64,000 nucleotides of DNA, taken from contig NZ_CP139992.1 of the NCBI RefSeq assembly GCF_034424155.1, positions 2,744,012 to 2,808,011 of the forward strand, given 5' to 3'. Positions within the stretch are counted from its first letter, which is position 1, and each line of letters starts with the position of its first letter. Made by a program: the position numbers and the translations under genes. This document shows, piece by piece, positions 26,173 through 36,668 of the stretch. The notes beneath the pieces were generated by a model, which was not told where the DNA came from, did no database searches, and was given only the letters and a program-made list of their open reading frames with translations. The stretch comes from Hafnia alvei (GTDB lineage: Bacteria; Pseudomonadota; Gammaproteobacteria; Enterobacterales; Enterobacteriaceae).

Positions 26173-27756
26173 ATGGAATGGATCGCCGATCCGACTATTT
26201 GGGCAGGGCTGGCAACACTGGTCGTGCTTGAGATTGTGCTAGGTATTGATAACCTAGTTTTTATTGCGATTTTGGCAGAGAAACTACCTCGTCAACAGCG
26301 TGACAAAGCGCGTATCGTTGGCTTATTGCTGGCGCTCGTGATGCGCCTTGTGCTGCTGGCGTCCATTTCTTGGCTGGCAACGCTAACCAAGCCAATCCTG
26401 ACCCTCAACGGGCACGGCTTTAGTGCTCGCGATCTGATTATGTTGACTGGTGGGATATTCTTACTCTTCAAAGCCACCGTTGAATTGAACGAGCGGCTGG
26501 AGGGCAAAGACCATGAGAGCCACAACCAGCGCAAAGGCGCCAAGTTCTGGCCAGTGGTGATCCAAATTGTGGTGCTTGATGCAGTATTCTCACTGGATTC
26601 AGTTATCACCGCCGTGGGCATGGTTGAACATCTTGCCGTTATGATGGCAGCCGTATGTATTGCCATCAGCCTGATGTTGCTTGCCAGTAAACCGCTAACC
26701 AATTTTGTGAATGCCCATCCCACTATCATCATTCTGTGTTTGAGCTTCCTGCTGATGATTGGCTTTAGCTTAGTCGCTGAAGGCTTCGGTTATCTGATTC
26801 CGAAAGGCTATCTGTATGCAGCGATTGGTTTCTCAGTAATTATCGAAGTCTTGAATCAGCTTTCTCAATATAACCGGCGACGATTCCTCTCGTCATCACG
26901 CCCACTGCGTGAGCGCACCGCTGAAGCCGTTTTACGCTTGTTGAGTGGCAAACATGAAGAAGCACAGCTCGATGCCAATACGTCCAGCCTAATTGCCGAT
27001 AATCGCGGTGAGGCCGACCTGTTTATTCCGCAAGAACGCATGATGATCGAGCGCGTGTTAGGCATGGCACAACGCACCGTGAGTAGCATAATGACATCCC
27101 GCCACGATGTGGAGCAGTTGGACCTCAGCGATCCGCAAAGTAAGCTGGATGAACTATTACAAAAAAACCTGCATACGCGCATTGTAGTAACCGATGATAA
27201 TGCCGCCGATGAACCATTGGGCGTTATTCATGTCATCGACCTGCTGAGGCAACAGCTGCAAGGCGAGAAACTCGATCTTAGGGCGTTGGTGAAGCAACCA
27301 CTGATTTTCCCTGAAGGCGTGTCGTTGTTGATGGCTTTAGAGCAGTTCAGGCAGGCGCAGACTCACTTTGCCTTTGTGGTTGATGAGTTTGGTTCCGTTG
27401 AGGGCGTAGTCACGCTGACAGACGTCATGGAGACCATTGCCGGTAATCTTCCTGTTGCCGGTGAAGACATCGACCCGCGCCATGATATCCAGCAAAACGA
27501 CGATGGCACGTGGATCGCCAACGGCTATATGCCGCTGGAGGACTTAGTGCTTTATATGCCATTGCCAATCGATGAGAAGCGCGAATACCACACGCTAGCG
27601 GGTTTGTTGATGGAGTATCTGCAGCGCATTCCGAACGTGGGTGAGCAAATTAGAATTGGTGATTATATGTTCGAGCCGTTAGAAATTAACAGCCACAGGA
27701 TCCTGAAAATTAAAATCACGCCCCTTGCGGTGCCTGACGATGATTATGAAGTCTAA
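26173..27756 (+). CDS. yegH: YegH, TerC-family membrane protein with CBS and CorC domains
   Basis: A 527-residue protein: an N-terminal TerC domain of seven helices with two acidic motifs (Gly-Ile-Asp-Asn-Leu-Val near residue 24 and Val-Phe-Ser-Leu-Asp-Ser near residue 140), then a CBS pair (about 300-425) with [10 protein letters not shown], then a CorC/HlyC transporter-associated domain. It is closely similar to E. coli YegH along its full length. The family is linked to metal ion export; the exact substrate is unknown. In E. coli yegH is next to asmA; here dcuC lies between them. Confidence 0.92.
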   Translation: MEWIADPTIWAGLATLVVLEIVLGIDNLVFIAILAEKLPRQQRDKARIVGLLLALVMRLVLLASISWLATLTKPILTLNGHGFSARDLIMLTGGIFLLFKATVELNERLEGKDHESHNQRKGAKFWPVVIQIVVLDAVFSLDSVITAVGMVEHLAVMMAAVCIAISLMLLASKPLTNFVNAHPTIIILCLSFLLMIGFSLVAEGFGYLIPKGYLYAAIGFSVIIEVLNQLSQYNRRRFLSSSRPLRERTAEAVLRLLSGKHEEAQLDANTSSLIADNRGEADLFIPQERMMIERVLGMAQRTVSSIMTSRHDVEQLDLSDPQSKLDELLQKNLHTRIVVTDDNAADEPLGVIHVIDLLRQQLQGEKLDLRALVKQPLIFPEGVSLLMALEQFRQAQTHFAFVVDEFGSVEGVVTLTDVMETIAGNLPVAGEDIDPRHDIQQNDDGTWIANGYMPLEDLVLYMPLPIDEKREYHTLAGLLMEYLQRIPNVGEQIRIGDYMFEPLEINSHRILKIKITPLAVPDDDYEV

Positions 27757-27786
27757 ATTACGTCTCGGATAATATTTATCGATTAA

Positions 27787-27811
27787 AAAAGCGGGCTTTG
27801 CCCGCTTTTGT
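27787..27811. terminator. Bidirectional terminator between yegH and dcuC
   Basis: AAAAAGCGGGC-TTT-GCCCGCTTTT: stem of AGCGGGC/GCCCGCT with T runs on both strands. Confidence 0.85.
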
Positions 27812-27834
27812 GTATCTGTAATATATAACTGTTA

Positions 27835-29193
27835 TTACAAATGAATAGGAACCAGGATTTCAGTTGCAACTATAACCACAATCAGTCCAACCAGCACAGG
27901 TACAGAAGTACGCTTCACCACTTCAAACGGAGAGATCTTTGCCATCCCCGCCACGGCAACCACCACACCAGAAACAGGTGACAATGTACGGCCTAGGTTA
28001 GATGCCTGTAGCATGGGTATCGTCAAATAAGCAGGATTGACGCCCATCTGAGCTGAAAGTTTAGGGATCAGTTCCACAAACGCGTAGAAAGGCGCATTGC
28101 CAGATCCTGTGGTCATTGCAGCCAGCATGGTAATCACTACCAGAACCAGCATCATGATAATTCCACCGGTGCCAAACGACTGTGCTAAATCTATCAAGCT
28201 GCTGATAAAGCCCACGGTGCTTAGCCCTTGAGCAAAAACGCCTGCTGCAACTAAGAGCATTACGACGCTAGCAAAAGCGTCTGCCATACCGCGATATGCC
28301 ACTTCCAGCCCCACAAAGACTTTCTGCGCATCAAAGCCGCGCAGGAATTCAATGATTGCTGCGCCAAGCATGCAAATCACAAGAACGGTAATGATATGTA
28401 GCTCTGGACCCCATTTGCCGTCAAAAATTAAAACGCCCAGAATAGGCGTAAATGGAAGCAAGGCGTAGAAGCTAGGTGCGTTGGTTTTAATTTCACTCAC
28501 ATCCAGCATTTCATGAGAGACATTTTCTTTTTTGTCTAAATAACGTTGCCAGAAAAAATGAGCAATCGCCATGCAAATAATGGCTGCAATAGAAATGGGA
28601 AGCGTGGTTTTAAACGCAAAATCAATCAGCGGCATTTCAGAGGCTTTGGCAGCCAGCACCACGTCGCCTGACGTTGGTGCAAGTATGATCGCTGCCGGTG
28701 ATGCACAGATCGCGGCCGCAGCACCTCGGCTAATCCCAACGTTCACCATCACAGGGAACAGCGTCGCCATCAGCAATACACCTAACCCTGTCGCCGAAGA
28801 AACGGCCAGTGACATCAGACAAGCAACGAAATACGCCGCAATCATCAATAAATAGGGAGAATTGATGTACTGCAAAGGACGAGATGCCAGTTTCACCACC
28901 ATATCATTCGCCCCGATATGGGTCATATAGGCGGCAAATCCACAGAGCATCATAATCATCATGCCTAAATCGCCACCACGGCTCATCAGCAAGACTTTAA
29001 TATATTCGACAATGTCAGTTGCGCTCAGCCCTGTCGGTTTTGCGCTCGCCGGTAATATCTGGTGCCCCATCAAAGCACTAATAATCAGCAGTAGGATCCC
29101 ACCAACCATTAATACTCCGGTAGCCGAATAGCCTTTGATGATGTATCGACCTACCCCCGTCGCCACGATGACACCAATTAACAACTCAATCAT
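27835..29193 (-). CDS. dcuC: Anaerobic C4-dicarboxylate transporter DcuC
   Basis: A 452-residue, twelve-helix carrier almost superimposable on E. coli DcuC, for example Gly-Gly-Asp-Leu-Gly-Met-Met-Ile-Met-Met-Leu-Cys-Gly-Phe near residue 73 and Asn-Leu-Gly-Arg-Thr-Leu-Ser-Pro-Val-Ser-Gly in the last third. It exports succinate during fermentation, or exchanges C4-dicarboxylates, under anaerobic conditions. The C-terminus is some nine residues shorter than in E. coli. A possible FNR-type site lies upstream. Confidence 0.92.
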   Translation of the reverse strand: MIELLIGVIVATGVGRYIIKGYSATGVLMVGGILLLIISALMGHQILPASAKPTGLSATDIVEYIKVLLMSRGGDLGMMIMMLCGFAAYMTHIGANDMVVKLASRPLQYINSPYLLMIAAYFVACLMSLAVSSATGLGVLLMATLFPVMVNVGISRGAAAAICASPAAIILAPTSGDVVLAAKASEMPLIDFAFKTTLPISIAAIICMAIAHFFWQRYLDKKENVSHEMLDVSEIKTNAPSFYALLPFTPILGVLIFDGKWGPELHIITVLVICMLGAAIIEFLRGFDAQKVFVGLEVAYRGMADAFASVVMLLVAAGVFAQGLSTVGFISSLIDLAQSFGTGGIIMMLVLVVITMLAAMTTGSGNAPFYAFVELIPKLSAQMGVNPAYLTIPMLQASNLGRTLSPVSGVVVAVAGMAKISPFEVVKRTSVPVLVGLIVVIVATEILVPIHL

Positions 29194-29470
29194 ATAAAAG
29201 CCTCTATAGGTATTGCTTTAAATAAGTTCTCTGCGGAACTTGAATAGCCTCAATGGCGAAAAAACGAACAAACCACCACCACTGCGCCAGTTAACCAATT
29301 AAACTCTCGAACTCTGCCGAAAAAGGCTGATGATTTTACTGACTTTGGTCAACGATTTCCCGTGTTTGTTTTTGCCGTAACAAGTTTGTGATTGGTCGCT
29401 TGCTTCAAGGAATCTCAATTGCATTTCATCTTTTTTTGAAATAAGAAAAAATCAGAAATTAAAATAGAAA
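29194..29470. other. Intergenic region upstream of dcuC
   Basis: No gene. It holds the dcuC promoter region with the possible FNR-type site at 29339, and ends at the asmA terminator. Confidence 0.5.
29339..29352. promoter_or_regulatory. Possible FNR-type site upstream of dcuC
   Basis: CTGAC, four bases, GTCAA, against the FNR consensus TTGAT-N4-ATCAA (three mismatches, symmetry kept apart from the outermost base). It is about 146 bases before the dcuC start. FNR activation of dcuC is known in E. coli; the match alone is weak. Confidence 0.35.
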
Positions 29471-29494
29471 AGCCGCAGCAAAATTGCTGCGGCT
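29471..29494 (-). terminator. Rho-independent terminator after asmA
   Basis: AGCCGCAGCA pairs with TGCTGCGGCT across an AAAT loop; on the minus strand a T-rich run follows. Confidence 0.85.
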
Positions 29495-29519
29495 TAATGT
29501 GAAATCACACCTTAAGTCT

Positions 29520-31382
29520 TTAAAGCTTCTTCAGTAAGCGCTCTAAATCTTTCTTCTCTTTCGAATCTTGGTGTTTCCCAAGCCAATTATTTAATGCATC
29601 TTTGGCTTTTTGCTCCAGCTCGCTGCGTAATACCTTATCAACATCCAGCGAGTAACTCAGCTCTTGCCAAGGGCCGTAAATTCGTAGTGGGATCACCGCT
29701 TTTTGCAAGGTTTTAACCACGTTGCTTTTGCCCTTCCACCCATCAAGAACGCGAACATTTAAGCTCATATCACAACGTTGTTTATCAAGGTTTATCAGTC
29801 CAGAGCCACCCGCGGTTAAAATTTCAGAGCGGCCAAAGAACTGAGTAATACGCAGATTACCCTGTCGCAGTACGGTATCCGCTTTGAGCTCCTGAATTTT
29901 GGTGTAATCCGTGTAGCTATCTGCAGCGGTAACCTCTGAGTGGCTACGAACAACCGCTTGCTGTATCAACTGCTGAATATTCATACCGTTAAGCCGTGCG
30001 TTAGCCATCGATATATGTGCATGACCGTCCCAACGTTGCATAACGTCTGCTAATGTGACGCCTGAACCATTAAACTTTCCGGTTAGCGTGAGATCGCCCA
30101 CAAACGTTTCTGGCTGCCCAAACGCATGCAACACGGGCCCCATCGCGATATTTTCAATCTGCGGCGTAAGCGTCATTTGCGCAGGTTGGTTATCAACGAC
30201 AGAAATCGTCCCTTGCGTTTTAAACGTTCCATGCCCAAGCTTGCCGCTAAGGTCCTGCAACGTCGCTGTACCCTGCTGGTTTTGCGCCTGCAGAGAAAAA
30301 TCAGCGATCGTCAATCCATGATAGACAATTTGGTTGGCCTGAATTTTTACGTCGGCATTAAAGTCGCGTAAAAATGCCATTTCGCCAGGCTGAGAAATAG
30401 TTTGAGAATTAGAGGTAACGGGCGAGCGAGGGCCACTCTGCTGAGAGGTGTTGGCACTGCCTGCATCTGAATCACTTGGCGGCTGCCAGCCCAATAAATT
30501 ATCTAGGTTGAGCGCCGCTGATGTTAAATCAACTTTGTATGTTGACTCACCATCGGCCTGCACTGAGCCTTGAACGCGCCCCTGAAGCTGGCTTTGGTTA
30601 GCCGTTATCTGCAAATTCGAGATATCTAGCAACTGTGGCTGTAATTGATAACTGACCGTTGCACTTCCCTGCCCTGCAATCCCATCCGTAGGTAATCCAA
30701 CGCCTGCCAAATGATAGTCAAAACTGGAAACAATGGCGCTATAGCGCTGTGGGTAACTACTCAAATCTACGTTTGCCGCCAGCTTAAAGCTGAGATCGCG
30801 TTGGTTACGATTAATACGGCTTGAAAACTCAATATAGGCCTGACGTTCGCTGTCTTGATCGATCGACAAATTAATATCGCGCATATTAATTTGGTCATCT
30901 TTATCTTGTTGCCAAATTAACAAACTGTCTTTGATCTGAACTTTTTTAATGTTCAGCTTCCACGCAACGTCTTTAGACGGTTCTCGCGAACCCGAGGGAG
31001 CAATTGGTGAATTCTCCGGCTTCTGCGCGTCGCTGTCTGGCGTTAAGCGAATCACTGCACCCTTCAGCATCACCTGCTTAACGTCAAGCTGATGAGATAA
31101 GAGTGGCCACAAGGCAACGTCCAAGCGCATGTTTTCCGCACTGACCACAGGTTGCGCAGCGCCTGGAGCCGTCAGCGACATCCGCCCAGACAAAATACTA
31201 AGACGAGGCCAAACATGCCAACGCAGAGAGCCATCTAGCTGTAGGTCATAGCCTGTACGCTGCTGCACCTCCTTCGCCATATAGCTACGAAAGTCATTGG
31301 GATTCACCAGCAATACCAGCGCCGTCATACCAACCGCTAACACAACCAGTAAAATGACTATGGTCGTCAGAAATCGTCTCAT
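29520..31382 (-). CDS. asmA: AsmA, outer-membrane assembly-related inner-membrane protein
   Basis: A 620-residue protein (617 in E. coli) with one N-terminal membrane helix (about residues 5-27), a long beta-rich periplasmic region, and the conserved C-terminal AsmA domain with Phe-Phe-Gly-Arg-Ser-Glu-Ile (about residue 521). The family has a bridge-like lipid-transport fold and affects outer-membrane lipid homeostasis. A low-complexity Ser/Gln/Pro linker lies near residues 300-330. It follows dcd by 95 bases on the same strand, as in E. coli. Confidence 0.93.
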   Translation of the reverse strand: MRRFLTTIVILLVVLAVGMTALVLLVNPNDFRSYMAKEVQQRTGYDLQLDGSLRWHVWPRLSILSGRMSLTAPGAAQPVVSAENMRLDVALWPLLSHQLDVKQVMLKGAVIRLTPDSDAQKPENSPIAPSGSREPSKDVAWKLNIKKVQIKDSLLIWQQDKDDQINMRDINLSIDQDSERQAYIEFSSRINRNQRDLSFKLAANVDLSSYPQRYSAIVSSFDYHLAGVGLPTDGIAGQGSATVSYQLQPQLLDISNLQITANQSQLQGRVQGSVQADGESTYKVDLTSAALNLDNLLGWQPPSDSDAGSANTSQQSGPRSPVTSNSQTISQPGEMAFLRDFNADVKIQANQIVYHGLTIADFSLQAQNQQGTATLQDLSGKLGHGTFKTQGTISVVDNQPAQMTLTPQIENIAMGPVLHAFGQPETFVGDLTLTGKFNGSGVTLADVMQRWDGHAHISMANARLNGMNIQQLIQQAVVRSHSEVTAADSYTDYTKIQELKADTVLRQGNLRITQFFGRSEILTAGGSGLINLDKQRCDMSLNVRVLDGWKGKSNVVKTLQKAVIPLRIYGPWQELSYSLDVDKVLRSELEQKAKDALNNWLGKHQDSKEKKDLERLLKKL

Positions 31383-31477
31383 GCCATCCTCTATCTCAAG
31401 GCAAGCGTTGTAAAACCGTAGTGTTTAGGTTCGGGATAAACTGCGTCGAAAACTCACACCCGCGGTAATTATACACA

Positions 31478-32059
31478 TCAATCTTTATCGATACGGCTCG
31501 CGACAGCACCCTGCTGATCACGATATTTTGCATCTTGGCGGCTGTTGTAAGGACGTGCAGCAGGGCCAGATAACGGTTCGAAACTCAGTGCGCCAATCGG
31601 CATTCCGGGGCGCAATGCCAAAGGCAATTTTCCAGAATTATAAAACTCTAATACGATACATCCCTGCCAGCCTGGATCGATGCGATGTGCCGTAACGTGC
31701 ACCATCAATCCTAGGCGTGCAAGCGAAGAGCGTCCATCCAACCAACCAACTAAATCAGCGGGTAATGTCACAGATTCTAACGTAACGGCTAACGCCAATT
31801 CGCCCGGATGCAAGAAAAAGGCCTCTTCTTCACCAAGGATAATTTCATCGCTCATGACACGTTCTAGCGCTTCGGCAACTTCCGCCTTCGGTCCGCTCAG
31901 ATCGATATAAGGTGCTGTATGCCCGCGGAAAACACGAAACTTATTTCCCAAGCGCACGTCGACGGTGGCACCGTTGATACGATCTACCGGTGGGCGAGGT
32001 GAAATAGTGAGTTTTCCCGCGTCTAGCCAAGCTTCAATATCGCGGTCACAAAGTCTCAT
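31478..32059 (-). CDS. dcd: dCTP deaminase
   Basis: A 193-residue enzyme of standard length. Arg-Ser-Ser-Leu-Ala-Arg-Leu-Gly (about residues 110-117) and His-Arg-Ile-Asp-Pro-Gly-Trp-Gln-Gly with the catalytic Glu in Val-Leu-Glu-Phe (near residue 138) are all present. It deaminates dCTP to dUTP, the main route to dTTP in enterobacteria. It lies downstream of udk beyond a terminator and upstream of asmA. Confidence 0.95.
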   Translation of the reverse strand: MRLCDRDIEAWLDAGKLTISPRPPVDRINGATVDVRLGNKFRVFRGHTAPYIDLSGPKAEVAEALERVMSDEIILGEEEAFFLHPGELALAVTLESVTLPADLVGWLDGRSSLARLGLMVHVTAHRIDPGWQGCIVLEFYNSGKLPLALRPGMPIGALSFEPLSGPAARPYNSRQDAKYRDQQGAVASRIDKD

Positions 32060-32215
32060 GGTTTTCTCTCCGTTACAGGCAAAGCAGCAATGGCTGCAAA
32101 CTAAGAAGACATAGTACCTGAACCCCTAATATTCTGAAATGATTCAAACGGTTTGTTGCTTTTAAAATAGACATCGTTTCCCAAATATTACGACAATTAA
32201 CAAAACTGGCCGACA

Positions 32216-32241
32216 AAAAAGCCCGCATTAAGCGGGCTTTA
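32216..32241 (-). terminator. Rho-independent terminator after udk
   Basis: AGCCCGC-ATTA-GCGGGCT hairpin with an A run on its left, reading as a T run on the minus strand. Confidence 0.85.
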
Positions 32242-32258
32242 ATAGAAAACGAAATCGG

Positions 32259-32900
32259 TTATTCAAAAAACTGGCTGATCTTAGCTTTCAGAATATCAAT
32301 CGCAATACGGTTTTTCCCACCACGTGGCACGATAATGTCGGCATATTGCTTAGACGGCTCAATAAACTGCAGGAACATTGGGCGCACTGTTTTTTGATAC
32401 TGAGCCATAACAGAATCCATTGAACGACCACGTTCGTTAACGTCCCGCTTCATTCGACGCATGAGGCAAATATCAAGCGGAGTATCAACAAAAATGGAGA
32501 AGTTCAGTTCATTACGCAGGCGTGCATCGGTCAGCAGTAAAATGCCTTCCAAAATAATCACTTTCTTAGGTTCTAAATGAATGGTGCCTTGCTTGCGGGT
32601 ATGTTCAACGTAGCTATACTGCGGAAGTTCGATGGCTTTGCCTGCTTTTAACATCTGTAAATGCTGAAACAGCAAGCTATGGTCCATCGAGCTTGGGTGA
32701 TCGTAGTTCGTTTTAACCCGCTCTTCCATCGTCAGATCGCTTTGGTCTTTATAGTAACAATCTTCCGGGATCACACCGATGTGCTCCTCACCCACTTGTT
32801 CACGTAATTCACGATAAAGTGTGCTGGCGATCAAACTTTTGCCTGAGGCAGATGCGCCCGTGATGCCAATAATGACGCACTGATGGGAGTTGTCAGTCAT
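32259..32900 (-). CDS. udk: Uridine/cytidine kinase
   Basis: A 213-residue P-loop kinase. The phosphate-binding loop Gly-Ala-Ser-Ala-Ser-Gly-Lys-Ser is at residues 15-22, followed by Pro-Glu-Asp-Cys-Tyr-Tyr-Lys-Asp and Asn-Tyr-Asp-His-Pro-Ser-Ser-Met-Asp. It phosphorylates uridine and cytidine in pyrimidine salvage. Length and sequence are as in E. coli. Confidence 0.96.
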   Translation of the reverse strand: MTDNSHQCVIIGITGASASGKSLIASTLYRELREQVGEEHIGVIPEDCYYKDQSDLTMEERVKTNYDHPSSMDHSLLFQHLQMLKAGKAIELPQYSYVEHTRKQGTIHLEPKKVIILEGILLLTDARLRNELNFSIFVDTPLDICLMRRMKRDVNERGRSMDSVMAQYQKTVRPMFLQFIEPSKQYADIIVPRGGKNRIAIDILKAKISQFFE

Positions 32901-33035
32901 ATAATTTTTAAGACCTGGTGTTAAATGTTCGACGGGAGGCTAAGCAGAGACAGCTCAGGGCTGCGTGCTTGGGACGCGGCAATTATAGGGAGTAAAGCTG
33001 GCTGATACCAGAATTTTGCAGGTTTTAATCAGTGA

Positions 33036-33063
33036 AAATACGGACATCTGCTGGGATGCCCGT
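33036..33063 (-). terminator. Terminator after mrp
   Basis: On the minus strand ACGGGCATC pairs with GATGTCCGT (one G-U pair) around a six-base loop, then ATTTTC. Confidence 0.6.
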
Positions 33064-33090
33064 TTTATATTCAAAATGTCATTGCAACGT

Positions 33091-34203
33091 TTACAGCGCG
33101 CGGAATGCAATCTCGGTCGGGATTGATTCACCCTGCCAGTACAGCTGGGCTGCAACGTTAGCTGCTAATTGGCGGTAAATAAGTGAGAATTCGCTGTCTG
33201 GACGACAGGCCATGGTTGGCTCACCACGATCTAAATCCTCGCGCAGCGAAATATGCAGCGGCAGTTGACCGAGCAGACGGATCTTATATTTCTCTGCCAG
33301 TTTCTCTGCACCACCGGTGCCAAAAATTGGCTCGTGGAATCCACAGTTGCTGCACACATGGATACTCATGTTCTCAACCACGCCCAATACGGGCACATGG
33401 ACTTTCTCAAACATGACGATGCCTTTCATCGCATCCAATAGCGCAATATCCTGCGGTGTTGTCACAACTACTGCACCGGTAACCGGGATGTTCTGTGCCA
33501 GCGTAAGCTGGATATCGCCGGTGCCTGGCGGCATATCCAGCACCAAATAATCCAGATCAGGCCACAGCGTATCCTGTAGTAATTGCAGCAACGCTTTGCT
33601 CGCCATTGGGCCACGCCACACCATCGCATTATCATCGGTGACTAAATATCCGATGGAATTCGTTGCCAGACCATGCGCCATGATCGGCGCCATATGCTGA
33701 CCGTCAGGTGACGTAGGACGCTCGTTTGGCGTACCTAGCATCATTGGAATCGATGGGCCGTAGATATCGGCGTCCAAAATCCCGACCTTCGCGCCTTCAG
33801 CGGCTAACGCTAGCGCCAGATTCACGGCGGTGCTGGATTTACCCACCCCGCCCTTGCCAGAACTCACGGCAATAATATTACGAACACCCTTCACTCCGGC
33901 CTGATCGTTGGCTCGTTTCAAGGTTGCAATATTATGTGAAAGACGCCATTCAACCGCTTTTGCACCGCTCACGCGCAACAACTCGGCACTGGTGGCCTCT
34001 TTCAATGCGGCAAAACCACTTTGCCACGCAAATGGCATCATCAGTTCAATATGCAGGGTGTTATCGAGCAGTGCACAATGATGCAGAGCTTTAAGCGCAC
34101 TCAGCGGGTGATTCAGTGTTGGGTGGGTAAAGGCAGCGAGAATTTCACTGACCTGCGTCCGCAGTGCTTCGGGAGTGGACGTTTCATGGGATTTATTGCT
34201 CAT
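33091..34203 (-). CDS. mrp: Mrp/ApbC, iron-sulfur cluster carrier ATPase
   Basis: A 370-residue protein: an N-terminal DUF59/MIP18-like domain (about 1-95), then a ParA/MinD-type ATPase with Gly-Lys-Gly-Gly-Val-Gly-Lys-Ser-Ser near residue 115, and the Cys-Ser-Asn-Cys pair near residue 283 that binds the cluster in the dimer. It loads Fe-S clusters onto apoproteins. The ATG at 34203 is chosen over one six codons upstream because AAGGAG lies five bases in front of it. It is divergent from metG, as in E. coli. Confidence 0.94.
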   Translation of the reverse strand: MSNKSHETSTPEALRTQVSEILAAFTHPTLNHPLSALKALHHCALLDNTLHIELMMPFAWQSGFAALKEATSAELLRVSGAKAVEWRLSHNIATLKRANDQAGVKGVRNIIAVSSGKGGVGKSSTAVNLALALAAEGAKVGILDADIYGPSIPMMLGTPNERPTSPDGQHMAPIMAHGLATNSIGYLVTDDNAMVWRGPMASKALLQLLQDTLWPDLDYLVLDMPPGTGDIQLTLAQNIPVTGAVVVTTPQDIALLDAMKGIVMFEKVHVPVLGVVENMSIHVCSNCGFHEPIFGTGGAEKLAEKYKIRLLGQLPLHISLREDLDRGEPTMACRPDSEFSLIYRQLAANVAAQLYWQGESIPTEIAFRAL

Positions 34204-34259
34204 CCCGGCTCCTTGTGTCATTCATTTTTATCTTCAGATGGCGCTGTAAAGCGTATTTG

Positions 34260-34324
34260 TACCCAAATAATTCGAGCGGCATGAAGGTGGCGGTGCACAT
34301 GCAACTTGAAGTATGACGGGTATA
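34260..34324. repeat. Internally deleted ERIC element in the mrp-metG gap
   Basis: The outer ends of an ERIC element are present (TACCCAAATAATTCGAG and, inverted, ACTTGAAGTATGACGGGTA), but the central part with the conserved ERIC core is missing. The whole is about 65 bp instead of about 127. Compare the full copy at 54766. Confidence 0.75.
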
Positions 34325-34542
34325 TTTTTGTTCGCTGACATAATTCACTTATACAGCCATTTTACTTATCGACAGAACGTTAATAAGCATACCAGAACTC
34401 CATTCACTGCGCGTTATGCAACTTACTTTCCCTGCATTAACAAAGAAAATGGCTTAACAAACACAGCAGCCTAGCGGCATCGGACTCAATCAGGTAACAT
34501 CTTTAGCACCGTTCCATTCTTAAAAGAGACAGCAAATCCACT
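34325..34542. other. metG leader/promoter region
   Basis: No gene seen. It should hold the metG promoter; no riboswitch or T box was recognised. Confidence 0.4.
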
Positions 34543-36597
34543 ATGGCTTCAGTCACCTCCCAAGCAAGCGCAAGAAAAATTCTAGTGACGTGCGCGCTTC
34601 CGTACGCCAACGGCTCAATTCACCTCGGCCACATGCTCGAGCACATTCAGGCAGACGTATGGGTTCGTTTTCAGCGAATGCGCGGCAACGAAGTGCACTT
34701 TATCTGCGCGGACGATGCCCACGGGACACCTATCATGCTGAAAGCTCAGCAGTTAGGTATTGAGCCTGAGCAGATGATTGCTGCCGTGAGTCAGGAACAT
34801 CAGAAAGATTTCTCCGACTTTAATATCAGCTACGACAACTACCACTCCACGCACAGCGAAGAGAACCGTGAACTGTCTAGCCTGATTTATGGTCGCCTGA
34901 AAGAAAACGGTTTTATTAAAAACCGCACTATCTCTCAGCTTTACGATCCGGAAAAAGGCATGTTCCTGCCAGACCGTTTCGTGAAAGGCACCTGTCCAAA
35001 ATGTAAGTCTCCAGACCAATATGGCGATAACTGCGAAGTTTGCGGCGCGACCTATAGCCCAACCGAGCTTATCGAGCCTAAGTCTGTTGTCTCTGGTGCC
35101 ACGCCGATTATGCGTGAATCCGAACACTTCTTCTTCGATCTGCCGTCGTTTAGCGAAATGCTGCAGGCATGGACTCGTTCTGGTGCACTGCAAGAACAGG
35201 TCGCGAACAAAATGCAGGAATGGTTTGAATCTGGCCTACAGCAGTGGGATATCACCCGCGATGCACCTTATTTCGGATTTGAAATTCCTGATGCGCCGGG
35301 TAAATATTTCTACGTATGGCTAGATGCGCCTATCGGCTACATGGGTTCATTTAAAAACCTGTGCGACAAGCGTGACGATCTGGACTTCGACGAATTCTGG
35401 AAAAAAGACTCTTCTACCGAGCTGTATCACTTTATCGGTAAAGACATCGTCTACTTCCATAGCCTGTTCTGGCCAGCCATGTTGGAAGGCAGTAACTTCC
35501 GCAAGCCAAGCAACGTATTCGTCCATGGTTATGTCACCGTTAACGGTGCCAAAATGTCCAAATCCCGTGGCACCTTTATTCAGGCGCGCACTTATCTGGA
35601 CCATTTGGATGCCGATTGCCTGCGCTACTACTATGCGGCAAAACTCTCCTCGCGTATCGACGATATCGACCTAAATCTGGAAGACTTCGTACAGCGCGTA
35701 AATGCCGATATCGTTAACAAAGTCGTGAACTTAGCTTCTCGTAACGCCGGTTTCATCAATAAACGCTTTGGCGGCAAGTTGTCTGAACACTTAGCCGATC
35801 CTGCGCTTTATCAGACCTTTGTTGACGCTGCGGATGAAATTGCTCAAGCCTATGAAAGCCGTGAGTCAGGTAAAGCTATTCGTGAAATCATGGCGTTAGC
35901 CGATCTGGCCAACCGTTATGTTGATGAACAAGCTCCGTGGGTCGTCGCGAAGCAAGAAGGCCGCGATACCGATTTGCAAGCCATCTGCTCAATGGGGATT
36001 AACCTGTTCCGCGTTCTGATGACTTACCTGAAACCGGTTCTGCCTTCATTAAGCGAGCGTACTGAAGCGTTCCTGAATACCGAGCTGACTTGGGACAGCA
36101 TCTCCCAACCGTTGCTCGACCATCAGGTTAACGCTTTCAAAGCGCTGTTTAACCGTATCGAAATGACGAAAGTTGAAGCCATGATTGAAGAAGGTAAAGC
36201 CGCTGCGGCAGCCGCCGTTGCAGCATCCAAACCAGCGACTGGCCCATTAGCCGACGAGCCGATTCAAGAGACCATCACCTTTGATGATTTCGCCAAAGTG
36301 GATATGCGCATTGCTGAAATCAAAAGCGCCGAGTTCGTTGAAGGTTCGGACAAATTGCTGAAGTTAATGCTAGATCTCGGCGGTGAAACCCGTCAGGTAT
36401 TCTCTGGTATTCGCTCTGCCTATCCGGATCCAAGCGTGTTGGTTGGCCGTTTAACCGTAATGGTGGCTAACTTGGCTCCGCGTAAAATGCGCTTCGGCAT
36501 GTCTGAAGGCATGGTGATGGCCGCAGGCCCTGGTGGAAAAGATATCTTCCTGCTCAGCCCTGACAGCGGTGCACAACCGGGTCATCAGGTTAAATAA
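34543..36597 (+). CDS. metG: Methionyl-tRNA synthetase
   Basis: A 684-residue class I synthetase: Ala-Asn-Gly-Ser-Ile-His-Leu-Gly-His (HIGH motif, about residues 20-28), the zinc knuckle Cys-Pro-Lys-Cys and Cys-Glu-Val-Cys near residues 150-167, Ala-Lys-Met-Ser-Lys-Ser (KMSKS) near residue 340, an Ala-rich linker near 550-565, and a C-terminal EMAP-like tRNA-binding domain (about 580-684) that makes the protein a dimer. It charges initiator and elongator tRNA-Met. Confidence 0.97.
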   Translation: MASVTSQASARKILVTCALPYANGSIHLGHMLEHIQADVWVRFQRMRGNEVHFICADDAHGTPIMLKAQQLGIEPEQMIAAVSQEHQKDFSDFNISYDNYHSTHSEENRELSSLIYGRLKENGFIKNRTISQLYDPEKGMFLPDRFVKGTCPKCKSPDQYGDNCEVCGATYSPTELIEPKSVVSGATPIMRESEHFFFDLPSFSEMLQAWTRSGALQEQVANKMQEWFESGLQQWDITRDAPYFGFEIPDAPGKYFYVWLDAPIGYMGSFKNLCDKRDDLDFDEFWKKDSSTELYHFIGKDIVYFHSLFWPAMLEGSNFRKPSNVFVHGYVTVNGAKMSKSRGTFIQARTYLDHLDADCLRYYYAAKLSSRIDDIDLNLEDFVQRVNADIVNKVVNLASRNAGFINKRFGGKLSEHLADPALYQTFVDAADEIAQAYESRESGKAIREIMALADLANRYVDEQAPWVVAKQEGRDTDLQAICSMGINLFRVLMTYLKPVLPSLSERTEAFLNTELTWDSISQPLLDHQVNAFKALFNRIEMTKVEAMIEEGKAAAAAAVAASKPATGPLADEPIQETITFDDFAKVDMRIAEIKSAEFVEGSDKLLKLMLDLGGETRQVFSGIRSAYPDPSVLVGRLTVMVANLAPRKMRFGMSEGMVMAAGPGGKDIFLLSPDSGAQPGHQVK

Positions 36598-36616
36598 TTT
36601 CCTGAACCAACAAAAA

Positions 36617-36642
36617 ACCCGCCAATCTGGCGGGTTTTTTTA
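36617..36642. terminator. Bidirectional terminator between metG and cirA
   Basis: AACCCGCC-AATCT-GGCGGGTT hairpin with an A run before it and a T run after it. Confidence 0.88.
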
Positions 36643-36668
36643 TACAGTACGTTCAATCAAACAATGAA

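Noticed and set aside
26292..26732. Antisense frames inside yegH and other high-GC genes
   Set aside because: Shadows of the coding strand; none has a family resemblance or a supported start.
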